Below, piece by piece: positions 42,689-50,900 of a stretch of 64,000 nt of DNA. The stretch is from RYN-230 sp963782185. GTDB taxonomy: Bacteria; Actinomycetota; Actinomycetes; Streptosporangiales; Streptosporangiaceae. Below the pieces are notes generated by a model that searched no databases, was not told where the DNA came from, and worked only from the letters and a program-made list of their open reading frames with translations. The stretch's first letter is position 1. Each line of letters begins with the position of its first letter. Where the stretch lies: contig CAWAJB010000033.1 of assembly GCA_963782185.1 (NCBI GenBank), forward strand, positions 6,194 through 70,193. Direction: 5' to 3'. Position numbers and translations under genes: made by a program.

Positions 42689-43708
42689 ATGGTGAATGTC
42701 GCGATTACCGGCGGCGCCGGGTTCCTGGGCGCCCGCCTGGCCCGGGCCCTGCTGGCGGCTGGGTCGCTGGACGTGGCGGGGGCTGGCGAACGCCCGCTGG
42801 GCCAGGTCGCGCTCCTCGACCAGGTCCCGGCCCCAGCGGACCTGGCCGCCGACGCTCGCGTCGCGGTGGTGGAGGGGGATCTCGCCGGGCTGCTGGCTGC
42901 CGGGCAGGCCGGGCGGGAGGTGCTGGCCGCGGCTGACGTGGTCTTCCACCTGGCCGCGGCGGTCAGCGGCGAGTGCGAGGCCGACTTCGACCTGGGTATC
43001 CGGGCGAACCTGCGCGGCACGGAGGCGGTGCTCGCCGCCTGCCGCGCGATGGGCACCAGCCCGCTGGTGGTGTTCTCGAGCTCGATCGCCGTCTTCGGCG
43101 GCTCTCCCGAGCACCCGCTCCCGGCTGTGGTGCAGGACCACACGCTGCCCGACCCGCAGACCAGCTACGGCATCCAGAAGTTCATCGGTGAGCAACTGGT
43201 GGCCGACTACACCCGGAAGGGGTTCCTGCGCGGGCGGAGCGTGCGGCTGATGACGGTCAGCGTGCGCCCTGGCCGGCCCAACGCCGCGGCCTCCGGGTTC
43301 ATGTCGGGCATCATCCGCGAGCCGCTCGCGGGCCAGCGCGCGGTCTGCCCGGTCGATCCGGCCACCGAGGTGGCCCTGGCCTCCCCGGCCCGGGCCATCG
43401 AGGCGCTGCGGTGCGCGGCCACATCACCGGATGCTGCCTGGGGCGGCCGGACCGCGATGACCATGCCCGGCCTCACGGTGACGGTCGGCGACATGGTGGC
43501 CGCGCTGGAGCAGGTGGCCGGCCCTGCGGTGACCAGCCTGATCGACTGGGTACCGGACCCGGTGGTGGCGGGGATGGTAGCGGGCTGGGCCGCCCGTTTC
43601 CGCACGAACCGGGCCACCCGCCTGGGCCTGGTCCCCGACCCCGACTTCACCTCGGTCATCCGCAGGCACCTGGCCGACACCCGGAACGCCAGCACTCCCA
43701 GTCCCTAG
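42689..43708 (+). CDS. NAD-dependent epimerase/dehydratase family (D-erythronate dehydrogenase-like)
   Basis: A 339-residue extended short-chain dehydrogenase. NVAITGGAGFLGARLARALL is the NAD-binding Gly motif, VVFHLAAAVSGECEADFDLG and VVFSSSIAVFGG carry the Ser, and TSYGIQKFIGEQLVADY is the catalytic YxxxK. DenD from the D-erythronate pathway has this same arrangement, with a LMTVSVRPGRPNAAAS-type segment and GPxVTSLIDWVPD near the C-terminus. It is divergent from the OtnK-like gene across 63 bp. It would oxidise D-erythronate at C2. GGAG precedes the ATG. Confidence 0.84.
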   Translation: MVNVAITGGAGFLGARLARALLAAGSLDVAGAGERPLGQVALLDQVPAPADLAADARVAVVEGDLAGLLAAGQAGREVLAAADVVFHLAAAVSGECEADFDLGIRANLRGTEAVLAACRAMGTSPLVVFSSSIAVFGGSPEHPLPAVVQDHTLPDPQTSYGIQKFIGEQLVADYTRKGFLRGRSVRLMTVSVRPGRPNAAASGFMSGIIREPLAGQRAVCPVDPATEVALASPARAIEALRCAATSPDAAWGGRTAMTMPGLTVTVGDMVAALEQVAGPAVTSLIDWVPDPVVAGMVAGWAARFRTNRATRLGLVPDPDFTSVIRRHLADTRNASTPSP

Positions 43709-43901
43709 GCCCCCTCCGCCCCGCTATCCTCTTCAGCCCCATCACCCCCACCACCCCCACCACGACTTCGATAGAGGATGATCACGAACGCTGGATGAGG
43801 TACGGGGGGCCCGGGTAACCGGCCACCGGTGAGTTTCCCGCCGGGTCCCCGTCATCAGTGAGAGTTACCCCCGCAGCGCTGGGCGGCCGGAAGGAGTGAC
43901 C

Positions 43902-44285
43902 ATGGCAGATCCGGTTGTGCACTTCGAGATCATCGGGAAGGACCCGGAGCGGCTCCGGGGCTACTACGGCGAACTGTTCGGCTGGGAGTTCGACACCAGC
44001 GTTCCGGTCGCGGACGCGGTGTCGGAACCCATGAACTACGGGTTCGTGAACCCCGTCACCACCAGCGGCGGGACCGGGATCCCCGGCGGCATCGGCGGCG
44101 GCGCGGGTTATCACGCCCACGCGATCTTCTACATCGGCGTTCCCAGCGTGGAGGCCGCCCTGCAGCGGGCCGAGAGCCTCGGCGGAAAGCGCCAGATGGG
44201 CCCCGTCACGGCGCCGACGGGCCTGGTGGTCGGGCACTTCACCGATCCCGAGGGCAACCTGATCGGCGTCGCCGGGACTGCGTAG
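43902..44285 (+). CDS. VOC family protein (glyoxalase-like)
   Basis: A 127-residue protein with VHFEIIGKDPERLRGYYGEL and FGWEFDTSVPVADAV as first module and FYIGVPSVEAALQRAESLGG, FTDPEGNLIGVAG as second. It resembles the CFP30B/YcgL-like VOC group with two complete modules. AAGGAG is 6 bp before the ATG. Its substrate is unknown and no partner gene is evident. Confidence 0.82.
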   Translation: MADPVVHFEIIGKDPERLRGYYGELFGWEFDTSVPVADAVSEPMNYGFVNPVTTSGGTGIPGGIGGGAGYHAHAIFYIGVPSVEAALQRAESLGGKRQMGPVTAPTGLVVGHFTDPEGNLIGVAGTA

Positions 44286-44377
44286 CCGCCGCGCCCCAGC
44301 CGCCCCGCGGTCGCCGGCCGCCGGCCACCCGTCCACCGTCCACCGCTGAAATCGAGCGGCGCCGGGGTGCGGGAACG

Positions 44378-45058
44378 TCAGGAGTCGCCGTAGACCGGGA
44401 CCCGGGCGCCGCTGATCGGGGCGGCGTCCGGGCCGATGAGGAACGCGATCACCTTGGCGATCGCGGCCGGGGCGACCGCCCGGGCGGCCAGGTCCGGCGG
44501 CATCCAGGTCCGGTTGGCCGGCGTGTCGATGACCGAGGGCAGCACGCAGTTCACCCGGATCCCCTGCGGCCGGAGTTCGTCGGCCAGCAGTTCGGTGGCC
44601 CGGACCACCGCTGACTTGCTGAGCGCGTGGGCCAGCGGGGCCGGGCCGCTGACCGCGGTCTTGGAGCCGACGGTCACGATCGCGCCGCCCCCGGCCGCGG
44701 CCATCCGCGGTGCTGCTTCCTGGGCGCACCACAGCAGCGAGACCACGTTCGACCGCCACAGGCTCTCCAGCGAGTCCTCGTAGAGGTCCGCGAGCTTGCC
44801 GGGGATGAACCCGCCGGCCAGCGCGATGAGCGCGGCCGGGGTGGCCACCGCGTCCGCTGCTTCAAACGCGGCGTGGACCGCGGAACGGTCGGCCAGCTCG
44901 ACGGGGACCGGATACACCCCGTCCCCGGCCCCCAGCGCGTCCAGCGCGTTCGACGGCCGGTCGAGCGCGACCACCGTCAGGTCCCGGCCGCGCAATTCGG
45001 CGACCACTGCGTGGCCAAGCGCTCCCGCCGCCCCCGTCACCAGCACTGCGCCGTCCAT
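44378..45058 (-). CDS. Short-chain dehydrogenase/reductase lacking the catalytic Tyr
   Basis: A 226-residue classical-size SDR. The cofactor motif is VLVTGAAGALGHAVVAEL, the Asn-Ala-Gly region is replaced by ALIALAGGF and the Ser of the catalytic triad is in IVTVGSKTAVSG. At the position of YxxxK it reads HALSK: the Lys is kept but Tyr is His (near residue 143). RPQGIRVNCVLPSVIDTPAN is the usual C-terminal binding segment. It may be a non-catalytic or altered-chemistry SDR. No neighbour suggests a substrate. Confidence 0.82.
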   Translation of the reverse strand: MDGAVLVTGAAGALGHAVVAELRGRDLTVVALDRPSNALDALGAGDGVYPVPVELADRSAVHAAFEAADAVATPAALIALAGGFIPGKLADLYEDSLESLWRSNVVSLLWCAQEAAPRMAAAGGGAIVTVGSKTAVSGPAPLAHALSKSAVVRATELLADELRPQGIRVNCVLPSVIDTPANRTWMPPDLAARAVAPAAIAKVIAFLIGPDAAPISGARVPVYGDS

Positions 45059-45253
45059 GGTTCCCCCTCCGGGCCGTTCTCACGTCAGGGCCGGTCACGT
45101 CTCCTCTGAGGCCGGGGCACGCCCGGCGAACTCCATCATGGTCTCAGGGGTCCCGCCCGCAGAAGGCCACTCGGTGGATGTCATGTGCCCATGCTGCCCG
45201 CCAGGGCCGGTCCGGGAACAGCCGGGACCCGGCCAGGGGCCCGGGCCGCCGGG

Positions 45254-45295
45254 CGACAGTGCCCCGGCGACAGTGCCCCGGCGAGAGTGCCCCGG
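45254..45295 (+). repeat. 14-bp tandem repeat, three copies
   Basis: CGACAGTGCCCCGG twice, then CGAGAGTGCCCCGG, in the 249-bp gap between the SDR gene and the hydrolase stop at 45308. Nothing else is seen in that gap. Confidence 0.8.
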
Positions 45296-45307
45296 CGGCC
45301 GGGAGGC

Positions 45308-46129
45308 TCAGCTCCGCAGGAAGGCCAGCAGGTCGGCGTTGAGCTGATCTTGATGGGTGTCCATGAGCCCATGGGGCGCACCCGGATAGTAGATTTCCTG
45401 CGCGCCGTCGATGATCCGGGCCGATTTCCTCGCGGCGTCCTTGACCGGAACGATCTGGTCGTCCTCGCCGTGCAGGACCAGGGTCGGGACGTCAAACTTC
45501 TTGAGGTCCCCGGTGAAGTCGGTCTCGGAGAACGCCTTGATGCTCTGGTAGGCGTTCTTGAGCCCGGACTGCATGCTCCACTGCCAGAACTGATCCAGCA
45601 CGCCCTGGGAGACCTTGGCTCCGGGCCGGTTGGCGCCGTAGAACGGCGTGGCCAGGTCCTTGTAGAACTGCGAGCGGTCCTTGATGAGACCAGCACGCAA
45701 GCCGTCGAATACCTCGATCGGCAGGCCCTCCGGATTCGCGGCGGACTGCACCATGATCGGCGGCACCGCGGAAACCAGGACGGCCTTGGCGACCCGCGCA
45801 GTCCCGTGCCGCCCGATGTAACGCGCCACCTCCCCGCCGCCCGTGGAGTGGCCCACCAGCGTGGCGTCGCGGAGGTCGAGGGCCTCGATCACGGCCGCGA
45901 GATCGTCGGCGTACCCGTCCATGTCGTTCCCCGACGTGGGCTGGCTGGACCGGCCATGGCCACGCCGGTCGTGCGCCACCACGCGGAAGCCGTTCTGGGA
46001 GAGGAAGAACATCTGCGCGTCCCACGCGTCGGCGCTCAGCGGCCAGCCGTGCGAGAACGTCACGACCGGGCCGTCACCCCACTCCTTGTAGTAGATCTCG
46101 GTGCCGTCCTTGGTGATGATGGTGCTCAT
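45308..46129 (-). CDS. Alpha/beta hydrolase (non-haem chloroperoxidase-like)
   Basis: A 273-residue hydrolase with all marks of the cofactor-free haloperoxidase/esterase group. IYYKEWGDGPVVTFSHGWPL is the oxyanion region, VGHSTGGGEVARYIGRHG carries the nucleophile Ser (about 97), LVLHGEDDQIVPV the Asp (about 228) and YPGAPHGLMDTH the His (about 257). These enzymes hydrolyse esters and can halogenate via peracids in vitro. A good AGGAAAGGA site precedes the ATG. It is third in a minus-strand row with the hydrolase at 46637 and the cupin at 46194, probably under the LAL regulator upstream. Confidence 0.9.
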   Translation of the reverse strand: MSTIITKDGTEIYYKEWGDGPVVTFSHGWPLSADAWDAQMFFLSQNGFRVVAHDRRGHGRSSQPTSGNDMDGYADDLAAVIEALDLRDATLVGHSTGGGEVARYIGRHGTARVAKAVLVSAVPPIMVQSAANPEGLPIEVFDGLRAGLIKDRSQFYKDLATPFYGANRPGAKVSQGVLDQFWQWSMQSGLKNAYQSIKAFSETDFTGDLKKFDVPTLVLHGEDDQIVPVKDAARKSARIIDGAQEIYYPGAPHGLMDTHQDQLNADLLAFLRS

Positions 46130-46193
46130 TCCTGGTTCCTTTCCTGGCTCGATTCCGGGATGATCCCGCGCACCGTGTGGTCCGCGGCCTGCC

Positions 46194-46607
46194 TCAGTCC
46201 CGTGCCGTGTCCGGGTCCGGCGCCGCGGCCGCGGGCGCGTCCACGAACGTGGCCAGCGGCTGCCCGGCCTCGACGATGTACGTGGAGAGCATGCGACCTG
46301 TCCCGGGGCCGACGTCGAGCGCGTTGTGCGGCGTGCGCGGCGGCATGAGGAAGGGGTCGCCCGCGTGCAGGGTGACGGTCGGCTGCCCCTGGATCATCAT
46401 CTGGACGGTCCCGGCGATGATGTACCCGACCTCCTCGCCGGGATGGATGTGCCAGCCGGACTCGACGCCGCAGGGAATCTCGGTGAGCACCTGGACGATC
46501 TCCCGTCCGGGAATCGACGATGCCTGGTGCTGGAGCTCGGTCCGCTTGAGCCGGGCCGCGAGTGCGTCGGCAGGCTGCGGGGCGTTCGCGCTGGGCAGGG
46601 ACGGCAT
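46194..46607 (-). CDS. Cupin domain protein
   Basis: A 137-residue single-domain cupin. Motif 1 is SGWHIHPGEEVGYIIAGTV (His, His, Glu metal ligands) and motif 2 is GDPFLMPPRTPHNALDV (last His). It may bind a metal ion and act as an oxygenase, isomerase or binding protein. It lies between two alpha/beta hydrolases with gaps of 29 and 64 bp and the same strand. A C-terminal Ala/Asp/Pro tail of 20 residues is unstructured. Confidence 0.85.
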   Translation of the reverse strand: MPSLPSANAPQPADALAARLKRTELQHQASSIPGREIVQVLTEIPCGVESGWHIHPGEEVGYIIAGTVQMMIQGQPTVTLHAGDPFLMPPRTPHNALDVGPGTGRMLSTYIVEAGQPLATFVDAPAAAAPDPDTARD

Positions 46608-46636
46608 GGCTGGACCACCTGACGTCGAGGGCCGGT

Positions 46637-47494
46637 TCAGGCGACAGGACTGGCGGGAGCACCGCTGCGCAGGAAGGCCAGCAGCTCAGAGTTGACTTCC
46701 GGCGCGTGGGTGACGCACATGACGTGCGGGCCTCCGTCGATCTCGACGTAGTGCGCGTCCGGCAGGGCGGCGTGCAGCCGGCGGCCCTGGCCCTGCACCG
46801 ACAGGATCCGGTCAGCTGTCCCGTGCAGGATCAGCGTGGGGACGTCGATCCGCTTGATGTCCTCATGGAAGTCGTCCAGCCAGGTGAGCACGCACGCCCA
46901 TGTCGCCTCGGGCGACGCCGCGGCCCCGGCGTTCCAGGCATTGCGCACGGTCTCCTCGCTGACCCGCTTGCCCAGCAGGACGTCGAGATTGAGGAAGTCC
47001 CTGAGCAACCCGGTGAGCCACGCAAACCGGTCATCCAGGATCGCCTGCCGGACCATGTCGACTGCCGCCCGGTCCACCCCGTTCGGGTTGTCACCGGACC
47101 TGGCGAACGAGGGCGCCAGGCTCTCGATGAAGACGCAGCCCTTCAGCCGGCCGGTGCCGTAGGCGCCGATGTAACGGGCCAGTTCCCCGGTGCCGAGCGA
47201 GAAGCCGACCAGGGTGACCTCATGCAGATCGAGCTCGGTCAGCACCGTGTCCAGATCCCGGGCGAGCGTGTCGAAGTCATACCCCTCGGCTGGCCGGTCG
47301 GACTGCCCGAACCCCCGGCGGTCGTACGTGATCACCCGATGACCCGCCTGCAGCAGCGCGTGGACCTGGGGCTCCCAGGACCGGCTGTCCAGCGGCCAGC
47401 CGCTCAGCAGCACGACCGCCGGCCCGTTCCCGTGATCCTCGTAGTAGAGCCTGATATCGGCGGTGTTCTCCCGGCCGACCGTGACGAACGGCAT
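46637..47494 (-). CDS. Alpha/beta hydrolase
   Basis: A 285-residue hydrolase similar in plan to the one at 45308. IRLYYEDHGNGPAVVLLSGW, VGFSLGTGELARYIGAYG (nucleophile Ser near 96), LILHGTADRILSV (Asp) and EIDGGPHVMCVTH (His) make the triad. The oxyanion His-Gly pair is replaced by Ser-Gly. GGAGG lies 8 bp before the ATG at 47494; the open frame above is not coding. The two hydrolases flanking a cupin look like a small degradative or detoxification operon. Confidence 0.87.
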   Translation of the reverse strand: MPFVTVGRENTADIRLYYEDHGNGPAVVLLSGWPLDSRSWEPQVHALLQAGHRVITYDRRGFGQSDRPAEGYDFDTLARDLDTVLTELDLHEVTLVGFSLGTGELARYIGAYGTGRLKGCVFIESLAPSFARSGDNPNGVDRAAVDMVRQAILDDRFAWLTGLLRDFLNLDVLLGKRVSEETVRNAWNAGAAASPEATWACVLTWLDDFHEDIKRIDVPTLILHGTADRILSVQGQGRRLHAALPDAHYVEIDGGPHVMCVTHAPEVNSELLAFLRSGAPASPVA

Positions 47495-47729
47495 GACCAT
47501 GTCCTCCAGGCGTGCGGTGGCGGGCCGCGACGGCGGCTGAGTCTGACTGGGCCTGGCGTCGGCTGTGCCCTGGACTTGGCCAGCAGACCAGCATGCGGGT
47601 AGCCCCGCATCCGGGAAAGACCCCAGTGAGCTGGCCGCCAGGTGCGGATCGCACTGGGGTGGACGGCACCGGCGCGCGGGCAGGCCCCCGGCGACCGTGG
47701 CCGGTGGCACCCCATCGCGGCGGGTGCCG

Positions 47730-50549
47730 TCAGTGCCCCACGACCGCGGCGAGCTGGCGCCGGGAGGTAATGCCGAGTTTCCGGAACACCTTGCTGAGGT
47801 GGTATTCCACGGTGGACGTGGTGACGAACAGGTGGATTGCGATCTCCGCGTTGGTCGCGCCGGCCGCGGCGAGGCGGACCACCTGCGCCTCCTGCGGTGT
47901 CAGGTCCGGGCCCGGCCGTTCCTGCGGCTGACGGGTGGTATAGCCCGTCGCGAGTAGTTCGGCCCGGGTGCGGTCGGCGAACGCCGCCGCCCCCATGGCG
48001 TCGAACATGTCGCACGCGGTGCGCAGCTGTGCTCGGGCGTCCCGGCGGCGCTTCTGCCGGCGCAGCCATTCCCCGTACAGCAGATGCGCGCGGGCGAGTT
48101 CGGTGCGAATCGATGTGCCGGACAGGTGCGCCAATGCCTCCTGGTAGAACGGCTCGGCGCCACTGCCGGGGGCCAGCAGCGCACGTGACCGGGCGAGCAT
48201 GCCCAGCGCCCAGGGAGTCCCGCTGGCTGTCGCGCGATCGGCCAGGCGGCCGAGGGCGGCGCGGGCGGCGCTTCGCCCGCCGCTGCGCGCGGCGGCCTCG
48301 ACGATCTCGGGCAGGATGCGGTTGCCGAAGCCGGGCGGGTCATCGTCGTAGATGCGCATCCCCGAGCTGAGCGCCTCCGCATACCGGCCTAGGCCCAGCT
48401 CCAGGATGGTCAGCCCCATCAGGGCGAAGACCTCGAGGACAGCGGCCCCCCGCTCCCGGCCCCATTGTGCGGTCATCTCGGCGAGGGCCCGGCTCTCCTG
48501 CTCGCGCCCCTGCCAGGCCCGCAGCTCCAGCAGCACCCCGGTTGTCGCCGGCGCCGGTACCCCGATCAGCGACGAGATCTCCGCCGCTTCCAGGTAGCGG
48601 GCCTCAGCCTCGTCCGGACGCCCGGCCCACGCGGCGCCGGTGGTCAGTCCGGCCAGCGTGATCCGCAGCCCGCCCAGCGCACCATGGCGGCGCTGGATGG
48701 CCTCGGCGTGCTCGAGTGCCGCCCGCCGCCCCTCGTCGTCCCACAAATCATCCGCCGCGAACCAGCCGAGGATGGTGGCCGGTATGCCGGCCAGCGCGGT
48801 CTGCTCGGCGGCAGAAAGAGCCGCCACGGCGGAGCGCAGCAGCGGGACCGCCGACGCGTAGCCGACGGCGGTCCGGGTGGCGAAACCGTCGAGCAGCAGG
48901 TCGGTGACCGCCGGCGACGTGGCGGGGTCCCGGGGCACCTTGAGCGCCGCCTGGGCCACGTCGCCGGTCGTGGTGCCCGCGGTGTACTGGCGGGCGACCA
49001 GCGCGGCCTGCATGGCCTCGAAGAGCATCTCGCGGATCAGGGGCGCGTCACGCGGGTCGGCGGCACCCACGGTGTCCAGCAGCAGGGCGGGCGCGTCCTT
49101 GTGCCGCGAGAAGAACACGGCGATCGCGGCCCGGAGGCGTTGCGCCGCCGCGTGCAGTCCGGCCTCGGCCAGCTGGGGCGCCGCCTGGTCCAGCAGGGCC
49201 TCGGCGAGGGTGCCGTCCCCGGCGACCAGATGCGCCTGGGCCGCGGCGAAGAGCCGCACCGCACGGCCGCGCACGTCCGGGGTCAGCTCAGCCGCCCGGG
49301 CCAGGAACGCGGCCTGCGCGACGTAGCCGCCGCGGCGTTCGGCCCGCGCGGCGGAACGTTCGAGGTCGGCCGCGACGTCCGCGTCCGGGACGACCGCGGC
49401 CGCGGCGTGATGCCATGCCGCCTGATCCGGGTCCCCGTCCCGTCCGGCGACACTCGCCAGGGCGTCGTGGATCGTGCGCCGGTCAGCTGGCCGGGCACCC
49501 TCGTAGACCGCGGAGCGGATCAGCGGATGCCGGAAAGCCACCCGCGGCCTGAGCGTGATGATGTCCTGCGCCACGGCCGGTTCGGCGTCCTGCGGTCCGA
49601 GGCCGAGCCGGGCAGCGGCCCGCCACAGGGCGGCGGGATCATCGCTCGACGCCGCGGAGGCGAGCAGCAGCAGGGAGCCGGTGGCGGGGGGCAGCGTCCT
49701 CACCTGGCGCAGGAAGTGCCCTTGCATGCGGCGGCCGATCGGCAGCCGCTGCGGCAGCGGCGATCGGGCCGCCAGCTGGTCCGGCGTCAGCAGTCCCGCG
49801 AGCTCCAGCAGGGCGAGCGGGTTGCCGCCCGTCTCGGTGATAACCCGCGCGGCCACCCGCGCGTTGACCGGCCCGGGGACGCTCGTGGCGAGCAGCGCCC
49901 GGGCGGCCGCGGGTTCGAGACCGCTGAGGCGGCGGGTGGGCAGCCCGTCGAGCGCCGTCAGCCCCGGCGAGGTCTCCCGGGCCCCGAACACCAGCCCGAT
50001 GCTGTCCGCGTACAGCCGCCGCCCGACGAAGCCGAGCACGTCAAGCGACTCCCGGTCGAGCCATTGCGCGTCGTCGACCAGCCAGATCAGCGGCTGCTCA
50101 CCGGCCACCTCCGCGAACAGGGTCAGCGCACCCAGGCCGACCAGGAACCGGTCCGCCGGCGGGCCGGCCGCCAGGCCGAAGGCCGAACCCAGCGCGTCCC
50201 GCTGCGGGGCGGGCAGCGTGCCGATCCGGTCCAGGAACGGCAGCAGCATGCGGTGCACCGCGGCGAAGCCCAGCCGCAGCTCTGATTCCACCCCGGCGAT
50301 GCTCACCGTCCGCAGGCCGAGTGCGGCCTGCGCTGTGTACTGCAGCAGGCGGGTCTTCCCGATGCCGGGCTCGCCGACGATGACCAGGGACCGGCTCAGC
50401 CCCTGGCTGACCGCCTGCACCAGATCTTCCAGCGCGGCGCAGTCGGCGGTCCGGCCGACCAGGGCGCCGGGAACGATCCGGGTGGCTGGTCGTTGCGCGC
50501 CAGCAGGAGCCGCGGCCCCCCCGCCGCCGTCGCCCGCACGCCCGGCCAT
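47730..50549 (-). CDS. LAL-type LuxR transcriptional regulator
   Basis: A 939-residue large ATP-binding LuxR-family activator. Residues about 30-60 contain the Walker A VIVGEPGIGKTRLLQYTA; Walker B is LIWLVDDAQWLDRESLD. A central helical TPR/MalT-like sensor region spans about 350-850. The C-terminal HTH is LTPQEAQVVRLAAAGATNAEIAIHLFVTTSTVEYHLSKVFRKLGI. These proteins sense small molecules and activate catabolic or secondary-metabolite genes. It is upstream of and on the same strand as the hydrolase-cupin-hydrolase set, which may be its target. No strong Shine-Dalgarno is seen before the ATG. Confidence 0.9.
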   Translation of the reverse strand: MAGRAGDGGGGAAAPAGAQRPATRIVPGALVGRTADCAALEDLVQAVSQGLSRSLVIVGEPGIGKTRLLQYTAQAALGLRTVSIAGVESELRLGFAAVHRMLLPFLDRIGTLPAPQRDALGSAFGLAAGPPADRFLVGLGALTLFAEVAGEQPLIWLVDDAQWLDRESLDVLGFVGRRLYADSIGLVFGARETSPGLTALDGLPTRRLSGLEPAAARALLATSVPGPVNARVAARVITETGGNPLALLELAGLLTPDQLAARSPLPQRLPIGRRMQGHFLRQVRTLPPATGSLLLLASAASSDDPAALWRAAARLGLGPQDAEPAVAQDIITLRPRVAFRHPLIRSAVYEGARPADRRTIHDALASVAGRDGDPDQAAWHHAAAAVVPDADVAADLERSAARAERRGGYVAQAAFLARAAELTPDVRGRAVRLFAAAQAHLVAGDGTLAEALLDQAAPQLAEAGLHAAAQRLRAAIAVFFSRHKDAPALLLDTVGAADPRDAPLIREMLFEAMQAALVARQYTAGTTTGDVAQAALKVPRDPATSPAVTDLLLDGFATRTAVGYASAVPLLRSAVAALSAAEQTALAGIPATILGWFAADDLWDDEGRRAALEHAEAIQRRHGALGGLRITLAGLTTGAAWAGRPDEAEARYLEAAEISSLIGVPAPATTGVLLELRAWQGREQESRALAEMTAQWGRERGAAVLEVFALMGLTILELGLGRYAEALSSGMRIYDDDPPGFGNRILPEIVEAAARSGGRSAARAALGRLADRATASGTPWALGMLARSRALLAPGSGAEPFYQEALAHLSGTSIRTELARAHLLYGEWLRRQKRRRDARAQLRTACDMFDAMGAAAFADRTRAELLATGYTTRQPQERPGPDLTPQEAQVVRLAAAGATNAEIAIHLFVTTSTVEYHLSKVFRKLGITSRRQLAAVVGH

Positions 50550-50900
50550 AGGTCAAGAGTCAATCAAGCGGGGCCCATCCCGGCAACTACGTGCCTGGCC
50601 AGGTCAGGCGGAGCTGCCGCCGGGCGCGTCCGGGCCGGCACCGCCCTTCCCTGGGCGGAGCCCGCATCCCACTTCGTGTGCGTGTACGGGTTGCCACTCG
50701 CCTACTAGTAGGGCAGCCGTACTTCGTGACCTGATCATGGATCGGCCGCCTGCCCACCGTTCAGCGGCCGCCTCACCGGTCAGCGGCCGCCTGCCCACCG
50801 GTCAGCGACCGCCAGTCCCCGGGTGCGACTGCTGGATACTCACAGGTACGTAACGGGCATGGCCTGGCTGCTGCTTTGCGCGTCCGGTCATACTTGCCGT
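50550..50900. other. 350-bp divergent intergenic region
   Basis: It contains three imperfect copies of a GTCAGCGGCCGCCT motif (50759-50815), the 16-bp direct repeat at 50719 (listed separately) and CATACT at 50889-50894, a possible -10 box placed so that transcription would start at the GTG of the next gene. No other gene. Confidence 0.4.
50719..50734 (+). repeat. 16-bp direct repeat, left copy (GTACTTCGTGACCTGA)
   Basis: Identical to 52302-52317. The pair flanks the hypothetical gene 50901-52238. The right copy lies 74 bp upstream of the IS701-like transposase remnant and could be an IS end; a solo left copy may be the trace of a second insertion. Confidence 0.7.
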
